NCBI RefSeq assembly: GCF_034670125.1
Contig: NZ_JAXMOC010000005.1
Coordinates: 195,322 to 259,321, forward strand
Length of the DNA stretch: 64,000 nucleotides
Direction: 5' to 3'
DNA from: Maricaulis sp034670125
Lineage (GTDB): Bacteria; Pseudomonadota; Alphaproteobacteria; Caulobacterales; Maricaulaceae
Part shown: positions 52,733 through 60,677 of the stretch, one piece after another
Layout: every line of letters begins with the position of its first letter
Numbering within the stretch: the first letter of the stretch is position 1
The notes under the pieces: generated by a model
What the model saw: the letters and a program-made list of their open reading frames with translations, nothing else
The model's database searches: none
Told to the model about the DNA's origin: nothing
Program-made: the position numbers and the translations under genes

Positions 52733-54699
52733 GCCCGGGCCCGATGAAGGGCCGGGGCGCGGTCCGGGCGGGAGGGTCCGCCCAGTGTCAGGGGCCGGGC
52801 CAGATCGGCGAGGACCTGATCGGCCGGCATCGGCGCACCGACCAGATAGCCCTGGATGTGCCGGGCTCCCAGCGTGCGCAGGATGTGGATCTGGGCCTCG
52901 GTTTCGACGCCCTCGATCACACAGCCCAGATCAAGCGTTTGAGACAGGGTCAGCATGGTCCGCACGATCTTGAAGGACGAGCTGTCTTCCAGCATCTGGC
53001 TGACGAAAGACCGGTCTATCTTGAGCTTGGAGACGGGCAGTTGCTGAAGATATTGAAGCGATGAGTAGCCAACCCCGAAATCATCCAGGGCGATCGAGTG
53101 ACCGGCGGCCGAGATGCGGTCGATCGCCAGGCGGGCCTGATTGAAATCGCTCATCATCGCGGTTTCTGTGATCTCGAACTCGATCCGGCTGGCGGGCAGT
53201 CCGCTGGCCCGCACGGTTTCCAGCAGGCTGTCCATCGCTTGCGGCGACATCAGGTCGTGGGCGGACAGGTTGAATGACAGGGTCAAATCGTCCGGCCAGG
53301 TCGCCATTTCGCGCAGGGCCTTGGCCAGCAATGTCTGGGTCAGGTTGCGGATCAGCCCGGCCCGCTCGGCGGCGGGTATGAAGACGTCAGGCGAGACGCT
53401 GCCGAGTTCCGGTGACTCCCACCGGGCGAGGGCTTCAAAACCGGTGATCCGCGACTTGGCCAGGTCGTATTGCGGTTGGAAATTGACGCTGAATTCGGCC
53501 TCGTGGTCGCAGCGGCGCAGCGCCTTGTCCAACTGGCTCGATGCCGTCATTTCCTGTTCCAGCGCCGCGTTGAACAGGACCGCCTTGCCCTGCAGGGCGC
53601 GTTTGGCGAAATACAGGGCGTGGTCGGCCCGTTCCATCAACTCCTGAGCGCTGACCTCGGGATCATCGCAGATCAACAGTCCGACCGATCCGGAGGCCTT
53701 GCAGGTGTATTCGCCCAGGTCATAGGGCTGCGACAGCGCCGCCTCGACCCGATGGCCCAGCTGCAGGGCGGTTTCATTGCGCGGGCAGGGCGTCGCCGCA
53801 ATCAGGGCAAATTCGTCGCCGCCCAAGCGGGCGGGAATGACGGCCTCATCGGCAATGTCGCGGAGACGGTCGGCCACCGTCTTGAGCATTTCGTCGCCGG
53901 CGGCATGCCCGTAGGTATCATTGACCGGTTTGAACCCGTCGAGGTCGACCAGGCCGAGGATAAAGGGCTCGCCGTGCGTGCGAAGGCGATCAAGATGTTC
54001 GTCCAGGGCGAGGAAGAAACTGCGGCGGTTGGGCAGGCCTGTCAGCGCGTCGCACTCGGCCAGGTGACGGGCATCGCGTTCGAGCTGTTCGGCGGTTTCG
54101 CGATCACGGATCGCTTCCAGGCGGGCCTTGACGGCGTTGAGGACGGCGTTGCGGATGATCACAGCGATGGCAGCCGCTGACATCACGCCCGCAATGCCGA
54201 CAGACAGGTAGTCGCCCGCCATGTGCGGCAGGTTGACCTGGACCAGATAGGCCAGTGTCGAACAACAGATGATGACGGCGATGATGATGGCTCGGCGGCG
54301 CGGTAGCAGGGTCGCGAAAATCGGCATCATCAGGACCGAGTAGACGAGGTTTTCCTGCTCGAAGGACAGCAATTGCTGCATGTTGGAATTGGCGAACAGG
54401 ACCAGGCAGATCGTGCCGCCGACCCATTCCAGGTGCCGGCTGGACAGGTCTTGCCGCAAGGCCTTGTAGACAACACTGACGGTCACCAGGCCCACGACAT
54501 TCATCACCAGCATCGGCCCGTCATAGACCGGGTTTGGAAAGAGCAGGCGGGTCATCAGGTCGTACAATACGAACAACAGGATCGCGATCGTCGCCCCGCG
54601 CAAAATCGGCTGATAGGCGATCACCACCTCGTCGGCGAGGGGTGCGTCGCCATCGGCCGTTCGGCTGGCGGTCGTGCTGTCGGGGCGGTGAGTCCGCAT
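52729..54699 (-). CDS. Membrane GGDEF-EAL protein (c-di-GMP turnover)
   Basis: 656 residues. About six membrane helices occupy residues 25-190 (ATIAILLFVLYDLMTRLLF, AIIIAVIICCSTLAYLV, ISVGIAGVMSAAAIAVII). GGDEF domain: the active motif LGGDEFALIAA is intact near residue 291. EAL domain: GFEALARWESPELG near 423, FNLSAHDLM, EITETAMMSD and ALDDFGVGYSSLQYLQQLPV, so the residues needed for phosphodiesterase activity are present. It could make and break cyclic di-GMP; which dominates cannot be read. In stalked bacteria c-di-GMP governs motile-to-sessile change. Confidence 0.95.
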   Translation of the reverse strand: MRTHRPDSTTASRTADGDAPLADEVVIAYQPILRGATIAILLFVLYDLMTRLLFPNPVYDGPMLVMNVVGLVTVSVVYKALRQDLSSRHLEWVGGTICLVLFANSNMQQLLSFEQENLVYSVLMMPIFATLLPRRRAIIIAVIICCSTLAYLVQVNLPHMAGDYLSVGIAGVMSAAAIAVIIRNAVLNAVKARLEAIRDRETAEQLERDARHLAECDALTGLPNRRSFFLALDEHLDRLRTHGEPFILGLVDLDGFKPVNDTYGHAAGDEMLKTVADRLRDIADEAVIPARLGGDEFALIAATPCPRNETALQLGHRVEAALSQPYDLGEYTCKASGSVGLLICDDPEVSAQELMERADHALYFAKRALQGKAVLFNAALEQEMTASSQLDKALRRCDHEAEFSVNFQPQYDLAKSRITGFEALARWESPELGSVSPDVFIPAAERAGLIRNLTQTLLAKALREMATWPDDLTLSFNLSAHDLMSPQAMDSLLETVRASGLPASRIEFEITETAMMSDFNQARLAIDRISAAGHSIALDDFGVGYSSLQYLQQLPVSKLKIDRSFVSQMLEDSSSFKIVRTMLTLSQTLDLGCVIEGVETEAQIHILRTLGARHIQGYLVGAPMPADQVLADLARPLTLGGPSRPDRAPALHRARA

Positions 54700-54901
54700 C
54701 GGGCTTCCTGATCTTTGCCTGGGTGTTGTCTAGCGATGCCGCCTTAAATCGTGGATAAACAGTCCGGTAAAATTCGAACTATTCATGATTTTCCTCAAAT
54801 TTGATGTGGCAGCAGATGATTGAATTCCAACGGAGACAGGGCTAGGAGCAGGCCAGAGCGTCGGCCGCACGGACGGCGGGTCAGCGGCCTTGGGGGATCA
54901 C

Positions 54902-55738
54902 ATGAAAGCTTTTGTCGAAAGCGCGGGTTTTCGCAATTTCATCATGACGCTGATCGTGCTCAACGCGATCACGCTGGGGCTCGAGACCTACCCCTATGAC
55001 GGTGTCTGGTTCACCACCTGGATGCCGCTGCTCGACCGCACCATCGTCGCCATATTCGTGGTCGAGATCGCGCTGCGGCTGATCGTCTACCGCCATCGCT
55101 TCTTCATGAATGGCTGGAACTGGTTCGACCTCGCCGTGATCATCATCTCGATCCTGCCGGCGGCGGGCGGATTTTCGGTCCTGCGGGCCCTGCGCATTGT
55201 CCGCGCCTTCCGCCTGTTCTCGGTCATGCCCGACCTGCGCAAGGTGGTCGAAGCCTTGCTGCGTGCCATTCCCGGCATGGGCGCGGTGATGGCCGTGCTG
55301 GGGCTGATGTTCTACGTCTCGGCCGTCATGGCGACGAAATTCTTCTCGGAGACCAATCCGGAACGCTTCGGCTCGCTGGGGGAAAGCGCCTTTGCCCTGT
55401 TCCAGGTCATGACGCTGGAGGGCTGGGCCACCGATGTCGCCATCCCGGTCATGGAATTCCATCCCTGGGCGTGGGTTTTCTTCCTGGTTTTCATTGTCCT
55501 GACCAGTTTTGCAGTGCTCAACCTGTTCATCGCGATCATCGTCGACAGCCTGCAGGCCAAGCATTTCGACGACGAGGAAGCGCGGGACCTGGAAGCCGAT
55601 GCCGACCGCGATATCCTGCACGCCGAGATCGCTGCCATGCGGGCCCAGATCACTGATCTGACCGCCCTGGTTCAGCGCTCGGTGGGCGAGGCGCCGTCAT
55701 CCAGTATCGCCGAGAAAGACGCCGACAGGTCCGAATAG
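54902..55738 (+). CDS. Voltage-gated cation channel of the bacterial Nav (BacNav/NaChBac) family
   Basis: 278 residues from the ATG at 54902 (GGGGGA five bases upstream). Six helices: S1-S3 at about 12-27, 43-62 and 74-88, and S4 with four arginines at three-residue spacing (R95, R98, R101, R104 in LRALRIVRAFRLF). The pore loop has filter TLEGWAT (Thr171-Glu173-Gly174), and S6 is WVFFLVFIVLTSFAVLNLFIAIIVDS. A C-terminal helical tail ends in a coiled coil, as in NavAb and NavMs. The gene would give a homotetrameric voltage-gated channel. Most BacNav have Ser after the filter Glu; here it is Gly. Its 3' end overlaps the convergent PBP gene by 67 bases. Confidence 0.9.
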   Translation: MKAFVESAGFRNFIMTLIVLNAITLGLETYPYDGVWFTTWMPLLDRTIVAIFVVEIALRLIVYRHRFFMNGWNWFDLAVIIISILPAAGGFSVLRALRIVRAFRLFSVMPDLRKVVEALLRAIPGMGAVMAVLGLMFYVSAVMATKFFSETNPERFGSLGESAFALFQVMTLEGWATDVAIPVMEFHPWAWVFFLVFIVLTSFAVLNLFIAIIVDSLQAKHFDDEEARDLEADADRDILHAEIAAMRAQITDLTALVQRSVGEAPSSSIAEKDADRSE

Positions 55739-57642
55739 AAGGCGGCCAGCCGCTCTTCCCGTTCCGACCGTGTGCGCGGCGCCGGGGCCGACAGCGGGCG
55801 GACCGGTAGGTCCTGGTGGACCCGGGTCATGAAGCGTTGCCAAATGATGGCCGGCAGACCCCCGCCGGTGACGTCGTCCATGGGGCTGTCATCATCATTG
55901 CCCACCCAGACCCCGGCTGTGTAATCAGCGGTGTAGCCGATGAACCAGGCATCGCGGAAGGATTGGCTGGTACCGGTCTTGCCGGCCGAGGCGCGGCCCG
56001 GCAGGGCGGCCCGGCGGCCGGTTCCGCTCAGCACCACATCCTGCAACATGGTCGACATCGATCGCGCCGTTTCCACCGTGGTCGCCCGTCGGGCCGGGCT
56101 GTCGGCGTGCTCGAACAGGACATCGCCACGTGAATTGGTCACCGAAGTGATGAAATACGGCTCCCGCCGCGCTCCGTCACTGGCGAAGACGGCATAGGCC
56201 GAGGTCAACTCCAGCAGGTTCACTTCCGCGGCGCCCAGCGCGATGGCCGGCAGTTCGGGCAGGGGCGAGCTGATGCCGAAGCGCTGGCCCAGCTCGACCA
56301 CACGGGCAATGCCGACCTGGTCGGCCACCTGGGCCGCAACCGTGTTGATCGACCGCTTGAGCGCTTCCTGCAGGGTCACCAGACCGCGAAACCCGCCGGA
56401 GAAGTTCTGCGGCGTCCAGCCTTCCAGATCGATCGGCTCGTCCCACACCGCCGAGGAGGGGTCATAGCCGGCCTCCAGCGCTGCGGCGAAGACGAAGGGC
56501 TTGAAGGCCGAGCCGGGCTGGCGCTGGGCCTGGATGGCACGGTTGAACTGGCTGGTGGCATAGTCGCGGCCGCCGGCAAAGGCCCGGATCGCCCCGTCGG
56601 GCGCGAGCAGCACGACCGCCGCTTCACCGGCATTTTGCGTCTCGCCGTTCTCGTCCAGCACGGCCTCGATCACGTCATGGGCCGCCCGCGACAGCGTCGG
56701 GTCCAGCGTGGTGCGGATGACCAGGTCGGGCACCTCGGCGGCGACCAGGTCGGCGGCTTCGGCGAGGGCATAGTCAAAGGCATGGCCCCACATCGCCGTG
56801 GCATTGGGGTCGGAGGTATCGGCGACCGGGGCGGCGGGCAACGCGATGGCGTCATCATGGGCCGCCTGGTCGATGAAACCAGCTGCCAGCATGGCGTCGA
56901 GCACGGTCGCCGCACGGGCCTGGGCCGCGGCGAGATTGACCGTCGGGTCCAGCCGGCTGGGCGCCTTGGGCAGGGCCGCCAGAAGCGCCGCCTCGGCCAG
57001 GGTCAGCTCGGTCGCCGGCTTGTCGAAATAGCGCCGCGCTGCCGCCTCGACGCCGAAGGCCCGGGCGCCGAGATAAATACGATTGAGATAGAGCTCGAGA
57101 ATCTCGGTCTTGGTCAGATGGTCTTCCAGCTGCCGCGCCAGCCGCATTTCCTGGATCTTGCGGCGCAGATGCCGGTCCGGCGTCAGGATCAGGTTCTTGA
57201 CCAGTTGCATGGTGATGGTCGAGCCGCCCTGGACCGAGCGCCCGGCCTGGAAATTGACCCACAGGGCCCGCAGCACGCCGCGCAGATCGACGCCGTCATG
57301 CTCGTAAAAGCGCTGGTCCTCGATCGCCAGAAAGGCTTGCGGCACATGTGCGGGCAGGGCGTCCAGCGCCACCGCGCGGGCATACAAGGGGCCCCGCACC
57401 GCCAGCACATGGCCGTCGCGGTCCTGCAGCGTCACCGAGGGTTCGCGCCGCGTCGACCACAGCTCGGAGGCCGAGGTCGGGGCCGCCGGCAGGTCATGGA
57501 AGGCCCAGTGCCAGCCGCTGAACCCCAGCACCGTGCCCAGCAGGACAAGCCCGCCCAGCACGCCGCCAAGGATCACCCGTCGCCGCTGTTCACGTCGCTC
57601 ACGTTCCATCATGTGATCCGCGCGAAACGGCTCCTGATACAT
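55672..57642 (-). CDS. Bifunctional penicillin-binding protein (class A, PBP1A-like)
   Basis: 656 residues. The N-terminus is cytosolic and basic, then one membrane anchor (VILGGVLGGLVLLGTVLGFSG). The glycosyltransferase 51 domain (about 90-250) has the catalytic Glu in FLAIEDQRFYEHDGVD and GGSTITMQLVKNL, with RKIQEMRLARQLE. The transpeptidase domain has SxxK in QPGSAFKPF, SxN in LKRSINTVAAQ and KTGTSQ. It builds and crosslinks peptidoglycan in the periplasm. The GRDYATSQFNRAIQAQRQPGSAFKP and WVGNDDDSPM segments are typical of PBP1A. An ATG at 57612 is a possible alternative start. Convergent with the channel gene; divergent from the YcgN-like gene. Confidence 0.93.
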   Translation of the reverse strand: MYQEPFRADHMMERERREQRRRVILGGVLGGLVLLGTVLGFSGWHWAFHDLPAAPTSASELWSTRREPSVTLQDRDGHVLAVRGPLYARAVALDALPAHVPQAFLAIEDQRFYEHDGVDLRGVLRALWVNFQAGRSVQGGSTITMQLVKNLILTPDRHLRRKIQEMRLARQLEDHLTKTEILELYLNRIYLGARAFGVEAAARRYFDKPATELTLAEAALLAALPKAPSRLDPTVNLAAAQARAATVLDAMLAAGFIDQAAHDDAIALPAAPVADTSDPNATAMWGHAFDYALAEAADLVAAEVPDLVIRTTLDPTLSRAAHDVIEAVLDENGETQNAGEAAVVLLAPDGAIRAFAGGRDYATSQFNRAIQAQRQPGSAFKPFVFAAALEAGYDPSSAVWDEPIDLEGWTPQNFSGGFRGLVTLQEALKRSINTVAAQVADQVGIARVVELGQRFGISSPLPELPAIALGAAEVNLLELTSAYAVFASDGARREPYFITSVTNSRGDVLFEHADSPARRATTVETARSMSTMLQDVVLSGTGRRAALPGRASAGKTGTSQSFRDAWFIGYTADYTAGVWVGNDDDSPMDDVTGGGLPAIIWQRFMTRVHQDLPVRPLSAPAPRTRSEREERLAAFYSDLSASFSAILDDGASPTER

Positions 57643-57708
57643 GCTATAGCCACCCCTCTCGGGCTCAGTCTAAAGCCCCCCAATCGAGGCCAAATTCAGG
57701 CGTTTTTC

Positions 57709-58170
57709 ATGTCATTGCCTTTCTGGAAGATGAAATCTCTCGGCGAGATGAGCAAATCCGAATGGGAGTCGCTGTGCGACCATTGCGGCAAATGCTGTCT
57801 GATCAAGCTGGAGGACGAGGATACCGGCCTCAACCTGGACACCGATGTCGCCTGCAAGCTGTACGACTGTGCCAAGGGCGGCTGCCGCCACTATGCCAAC
57901 CGCCATACCCATGTGCCTGACTGTGTGGTGCTGACCCCGGAAAACGTCCCGACCCTGAAATGGATCCCGCAAACCTGCGCCTACCGCCTGATCGCCGAAG
58001 GCCGCGACCTCTATGACTGGCACCCGCTGAAAACCGGCGACCCCGAGAGCACCCGCAAGGCCGGCATGTCTGTGGTCGGCCGGGTGACGTCGGAGAGCCA
58101 ATTCGCGGATCCGGACAGCGTCGACTGGGAAGCGCGGATTACTGAGTGGCCGGGTGAGGGGGAGGAATAG
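57709..58170 (+). CDS. YcgN-family (UPF0260) cysteine-cluster protein
   Basis: 153 residues from the ATG at 57709. The cysteine pattern is distinctive: LCDHCGKCCLIKLEDEDTG, ACKLYDCAKGGCRHYANR, HVPDCVVLTPENVP and IPQTCAYRLIAEGRDLYDWHPL. It corresponds to UPF0260 proteins in the zinc/iron-chelating CxxCxxCC superfamily. The frame is open far upstream, antisense to the PBP gene, but that part has no family match. It probably binds iron or zinc; function is not known. Divergent from the PBP gene with 66 bases between starts. Confidence 0.92.
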   Translation: MSLPFWKMKSLGEMSKSEWESLCDHCGKCCLIKLEDEDTGLNLDTDVACKLYDCAKGGCRHYANRHTHVPDCVVLTPENVPTLKWIPQTCAYRLIAEGRDLYDWHPLKTGDPESTRKAGMSVVGRVTSESQFADPDSVDWEARITEWPGEGEE

Positions 58171-58195
58171 GGGCCTCTTTCCCAATTCAATTGAG

Positions 58196-58313
58196 TTGTC
58201 ATCCCTGCCGGATGTCCGGCGCAGGCCGGACGCAGGGCAGGGACCTAGCTGTTCGAACATATAGGTCCCGGACTTGCGCCCGGCTTGCGCCGGGCATCCA
58301 CCCGGGATGACAA
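58196..58313 (+). repeat. Family A repeat, copy 9 (forward)
   Basis: TTGTCATCCCTGCCGGATGT start, GGGATGACAA end, centre GTTCGAACAT. Hairpin 2 is CGCCCGGC-TTGC-GCCGGGCA. Confidence 0.88.
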
Positions 58314-58360
58314 CGGGGGGTATGCGCGGTGCGCCTGATTTGACCGAGTTGGTTATCAAA

Positions 58361-58464
58361 CTCATTTTTCCCGGGCGAAGACCCGGGACCAACCGACCGC
58401 GTTTGGAGGCGATGAGTTTCCCGTTGGTCCCGGATACCGCTGCCGCGCTTCCGGGAAAAATGTG
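58361..58464 (+). repeat. Family B palindromic repeat, copy 2
   Basis: Core arms CATTTTTCCCGG and CCGGGAAAAATG pair over 12 bases. The hairpin CCCGGGC-GAAGA-CCCGGG and inner GGGACCAA / TTGGTCCC arms match the 34258-34367 element. The central sequence differs. Confidence 0.8.
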
Positions 58465-58506
58465 TGAGCGGGTCACATCAGCTTGACAGCAACGTCCCTC
58501 CCACAT

Positions 58507-58624
58507 TTGTCATCCCCGCAGGATGTCCGGCGCAGGCCGGACGCATGGCGGGGACCCATGTGCCCGCCACCAGCTGGGTCCCGGGCTTGCGCCCGGCCTG
58601 GGCCGGGCGTCCACCCGGGATGAC
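58507..58624 (+). repeat. Family A repeat, copy 10 (forward)
   Basis: TTGTCATCCCCGCAGGATGT start and GGGATGAC end. Hairpin 2 is CGCCCGGC-CTGG-GCCGGGCG. The last base of the right arm differs (GATGACG). Confidence 0.87.
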
Positions 58625-58855
58625 GGTTGGGAATGGCTCCGGCCCGTCCCGATATCCCGCATTTTCACGATCGCGTTCACCACCGCGCAACCCTTGCCAC
58701 ACTCTGGTGTTTCAAATTCGAGCCAAAATGGTCACAAGGGCCGCCGAGCAGGGCGCGCCTCCAATCGTCCATTGCCTTCAAAACCAGTGACATTCCCCCC
58801 GGCGGGGGCGGACGGCGGGGATAAACCCGTCGCTATCCCCGTACTCGTCCCGAAG

Positions 58856-58889
58856 AACCCGTGACCGTCCAGACGGTTGCGGGTTTTTT
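58856..58889 (+). terminator. Rho-independent terminator upstream of the GTA genes
   Basis: Stem AACCCGTGACCGT / ACGGTTGCGGGTT (two internal mismatches) with CCAG loop and a TTTTTT tail. It would stop transcription arriving from upstream before the GTA cluster. Confidence 0.75.
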
Positions 58890-58934
58890 CGTGGCAGATA
58901 TCCGACCGGTCGCGGCGTCGGCCTATTGTTCGGC

Positions 58935-59462
58935 ATGACCGGAATTCCCCAGACAAAACCGAAAGACGACGTGGCCTGGTGCCCCTATCTGCTGCTTTCG
59001 CAGAGCGGGGCGACCGGGCCGGAACTGGCCCAAATGTGCGGTCTGTCCAAATCCACCGTGAACCGGAATTTGCGCCGGCTGCGCGCCTACGACGCGGAGG
59101 CCCTGGCCGAGCTTCAAGAGCGGGCCATCGAGCGCCGCAAGGATGAGGCCGTGATCGAATTCCTGATCGGCGACCCCGGCAAGGCGACGCGCATCGCCAA
59201 TGCCCTGGCGGCGCTTTGCAAGCTCGATCGCGCCAAGCCGGGTACCCCCGCAACACCCAAACCAACCGACGAAGAGGACGCGATCGATGACGCCGCCCGA
59301 CAAGCTCGCGACGATGCTTTCCTTCGTCGATACATTCTGGACGCTGACGATGCGCGAACGGGAGAGGGCGTGGCACAAGGAGGCGAAGCCGCCGGCCCGC
59401 GACGCGATCCGTACCGACTTCCGCTACCGCGCGACGGGCCCGCAACTGCCGCCGCCGGGTGA
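58935..59462 (+). CDS. Gene transfer agent g1-like protein, possible small terminase (TerS)
   Basis: 175 residues from the ATG at 58935; no clear ribosome site. The N-terminal half carries a helix-turn-helix: LSQSGATGPELAQMCGLSKSTVNRNLRRLRAYD, followed by a helical stretch (LAELQERAIERRKDEAVIEFLI) and a charged tail. Its position immediately before the large terminase of an RcGTA-type cluster matches g1, which acts as the small terminase in Rhodobacter capsulatus. It overlaps the terL frame by up to 176 bases in a different frame. The C-terminal 50 residues (GEAAGPRRDPYRLPLPRDGP) look like translated terL antecedent and may be non-functional. Confidence 0.6.
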   Translation: MTGIPQTKPKDDVAWCPYLLLSQSGATGPELAQMCGLSKSTVNRNLRRLRAYDAEALAELQERAIERRKDEAVIEFLIGDPGKATRIANALAALCKLDRAKPGTPATPKPTDEEDAIDDAARQARDDAFLRRYILDADDARTGEGVAQGGEAAGPRRDPYRLPLPRDGPATAAAG

Positions 59463-60639
59463 GTGGCTGACCTGGCTGTTTCTGGGTGGTCGTGGCGCCG
59501 GCAAGACCCGCGCCGGGGCTGAGTGGGTGCGTCACCGGGCCCTGCGCACCGTCAGCCGTATCGCCCTGGTGGGGCCGACTTTCAACGATGTCCGTGAAGT
59601 GATGATCGAGGGGCCTTCGGGCCTGAAACATCTGGGCAGTCCGATGGAGCGACCGCGCTACGAGTCCAGTCGCCGACGCCTGGTCTTTCCATCCGGCAGC
59701 CAGGCCTATGCCTTTTCCGCCGAGGATGCGGACGGGCTGCGCGGACCGCAGTTTGATTTCGCCTGGGGTGATGAATTCGCCGCCTGGCCGGACCCGCAAC
59801 GCGTGCTCGACACGCTGCGCATGGGGGTGAGGCTGGGCAATTTCCCGCAAATCCTGCTGACCACCACGCCGCGCCCGGTCCCGGCCTTGAAAGCCATGGT
59901 GAAAGCCTGGGACCCGCGCGGGCCGATCCGGGTGACCCACCAGCCCACCGCCGCCAATGCCGCCAATCTGGCGCCCGGCTTTGTCGAGGCGCTGAACGCC
60001 GCCTATGGCGGCTCGATGCTGGGGCGGCAGGAGGTGGAGGGCCTTCTTGTCGATGATCCCGATGGCGCCCTGTGGACGCGGTCGCAGATCGAGGCGGCAC
60101 GTCTGGCGACGGGGGCCATGCCAGAGCTCGATCGCATCGTCGTCGCGCTCGACCCGCCCGCCACGGGCGGTCCACGCTCGGACGAATGCGGGATCGTGGT
60201 GGCCGGCGCACGCGGCGAAGGCCCGGCGCGGTTCGCCGTGGTGCTGGCGGATCTGTCCTTTGGCCCGGCTCTGCCGGCCGACTGGGCCGCCAGGGCGGCC
60301 TCTGCCTTTGATGATTACAGCGCCGACGCCCTCATCGCCGAAGCCAATCAGGGCGGCGAGATGGTGCGCGCCGTCCTGCAAGCCGCCGCGCCCGGACTGC
60401 CCGTGCGCCTGGTCCATGCCAGCCGCGGCAAGCGGGCAAGGGCCGAACCGGTGGCCGCCCTCTACGCCGCCGGGCGGGTCTGCCATGCGCGACCTTTCCC
60501 GGCGCTGGAAGACCAGATGTGCGCCTTTGGAGCGCCCGACGGCCCCAAATCCAGCCCCGACCGTGTCGACGCGCTGGTCTGGGCGATCAGTGATCTCGTT
60601 CTGGGCCGGCCGGGCGCGCCGCGTTTGCGGCGGCTTTAG
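59287..60639 (+). CDS. GTA large terminase (TerL, g2)
   Basis: 450 residues from the ATG at 59287; later in-frame ATGs at 59314 and 59350 are possible. Walker A is FLGGRGAGKTRAGAEWVRHR (GGRGAGKT at about 66-73) and Walker B lies in FDFAWGDEFAAW. The C-terminal RNase H-like nuclease includes IVVALDPPATGGPRSDECGIVV and DALIAEANQGG. This version (L-G-G-R-G-A-G-K-T-R-A-G-A-E-W) is the one in RcGTA-like clusters of alphaproteobacteria. It packages host DNA into GTA heads. The g1 frame overlaps its 5' end. Confidence 0.93.
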   Translation: MTPPDKLATMLSFVDTFWTLTMRERERAWHKEAKPPARDAIRTDFRYRATGPQLPPPGEWLTWLFLGGRGAGKTRAGAEWVRHRALRTVSRIALVGPTFNDVREVMIEGPSGLKHLGSPMERPRYESSRRRLVFPSGSQAYAFSAEDADGLRGPQFDFAWGDEFAAWPDPQRVLDTLRMGVRLGNFPQILLTTTPRPVPALKAMVKAWDPRGPIRVTHQPTAANAANLAPGFVEALNAAYGGSMLGRQEVEGLLVDDPDGALWTRSQIEAARLATGAMPELDRIVVALDPPATGGPRSDECGIVVAGARGEGPARFAVVLADLSFGPALPADWAARAASAFDDYSADALIAEANQGGEMVRAVLQAAAPGLPVRLVHASRGKRARAEPVAALYAAGRVCHARPFPALEDQMCAFGAPDGPKSSPDRVDALVWAISDLVLGRPGAPRLRRL

Positions 60640-60677
60640 TCCGAGACCCATCCACCTCAAACCAAAAGGAGGCTGCC

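Larger units (their letters stand above)
58171..58934. other. 764-bp non-coding block with three repeats and a terminator
   Basis: Holds family A copies 9 and 10, one family B element between them, and a terminator at 58856-58889. The remaining 230 bases (58625-58855) show no gene or RNA I can recognise. It forms the boundary before the GTA genes and presumably contains their promoter. Confidence 0.7.

Noticed and set aside
56635..57708. Long upstream extension of the YcgN-like reading frame
   Set aside because: This part is antisense to the penicillin-binding protein gene and has no family resemblance; the conserved protein begins at the ATG at 57709.
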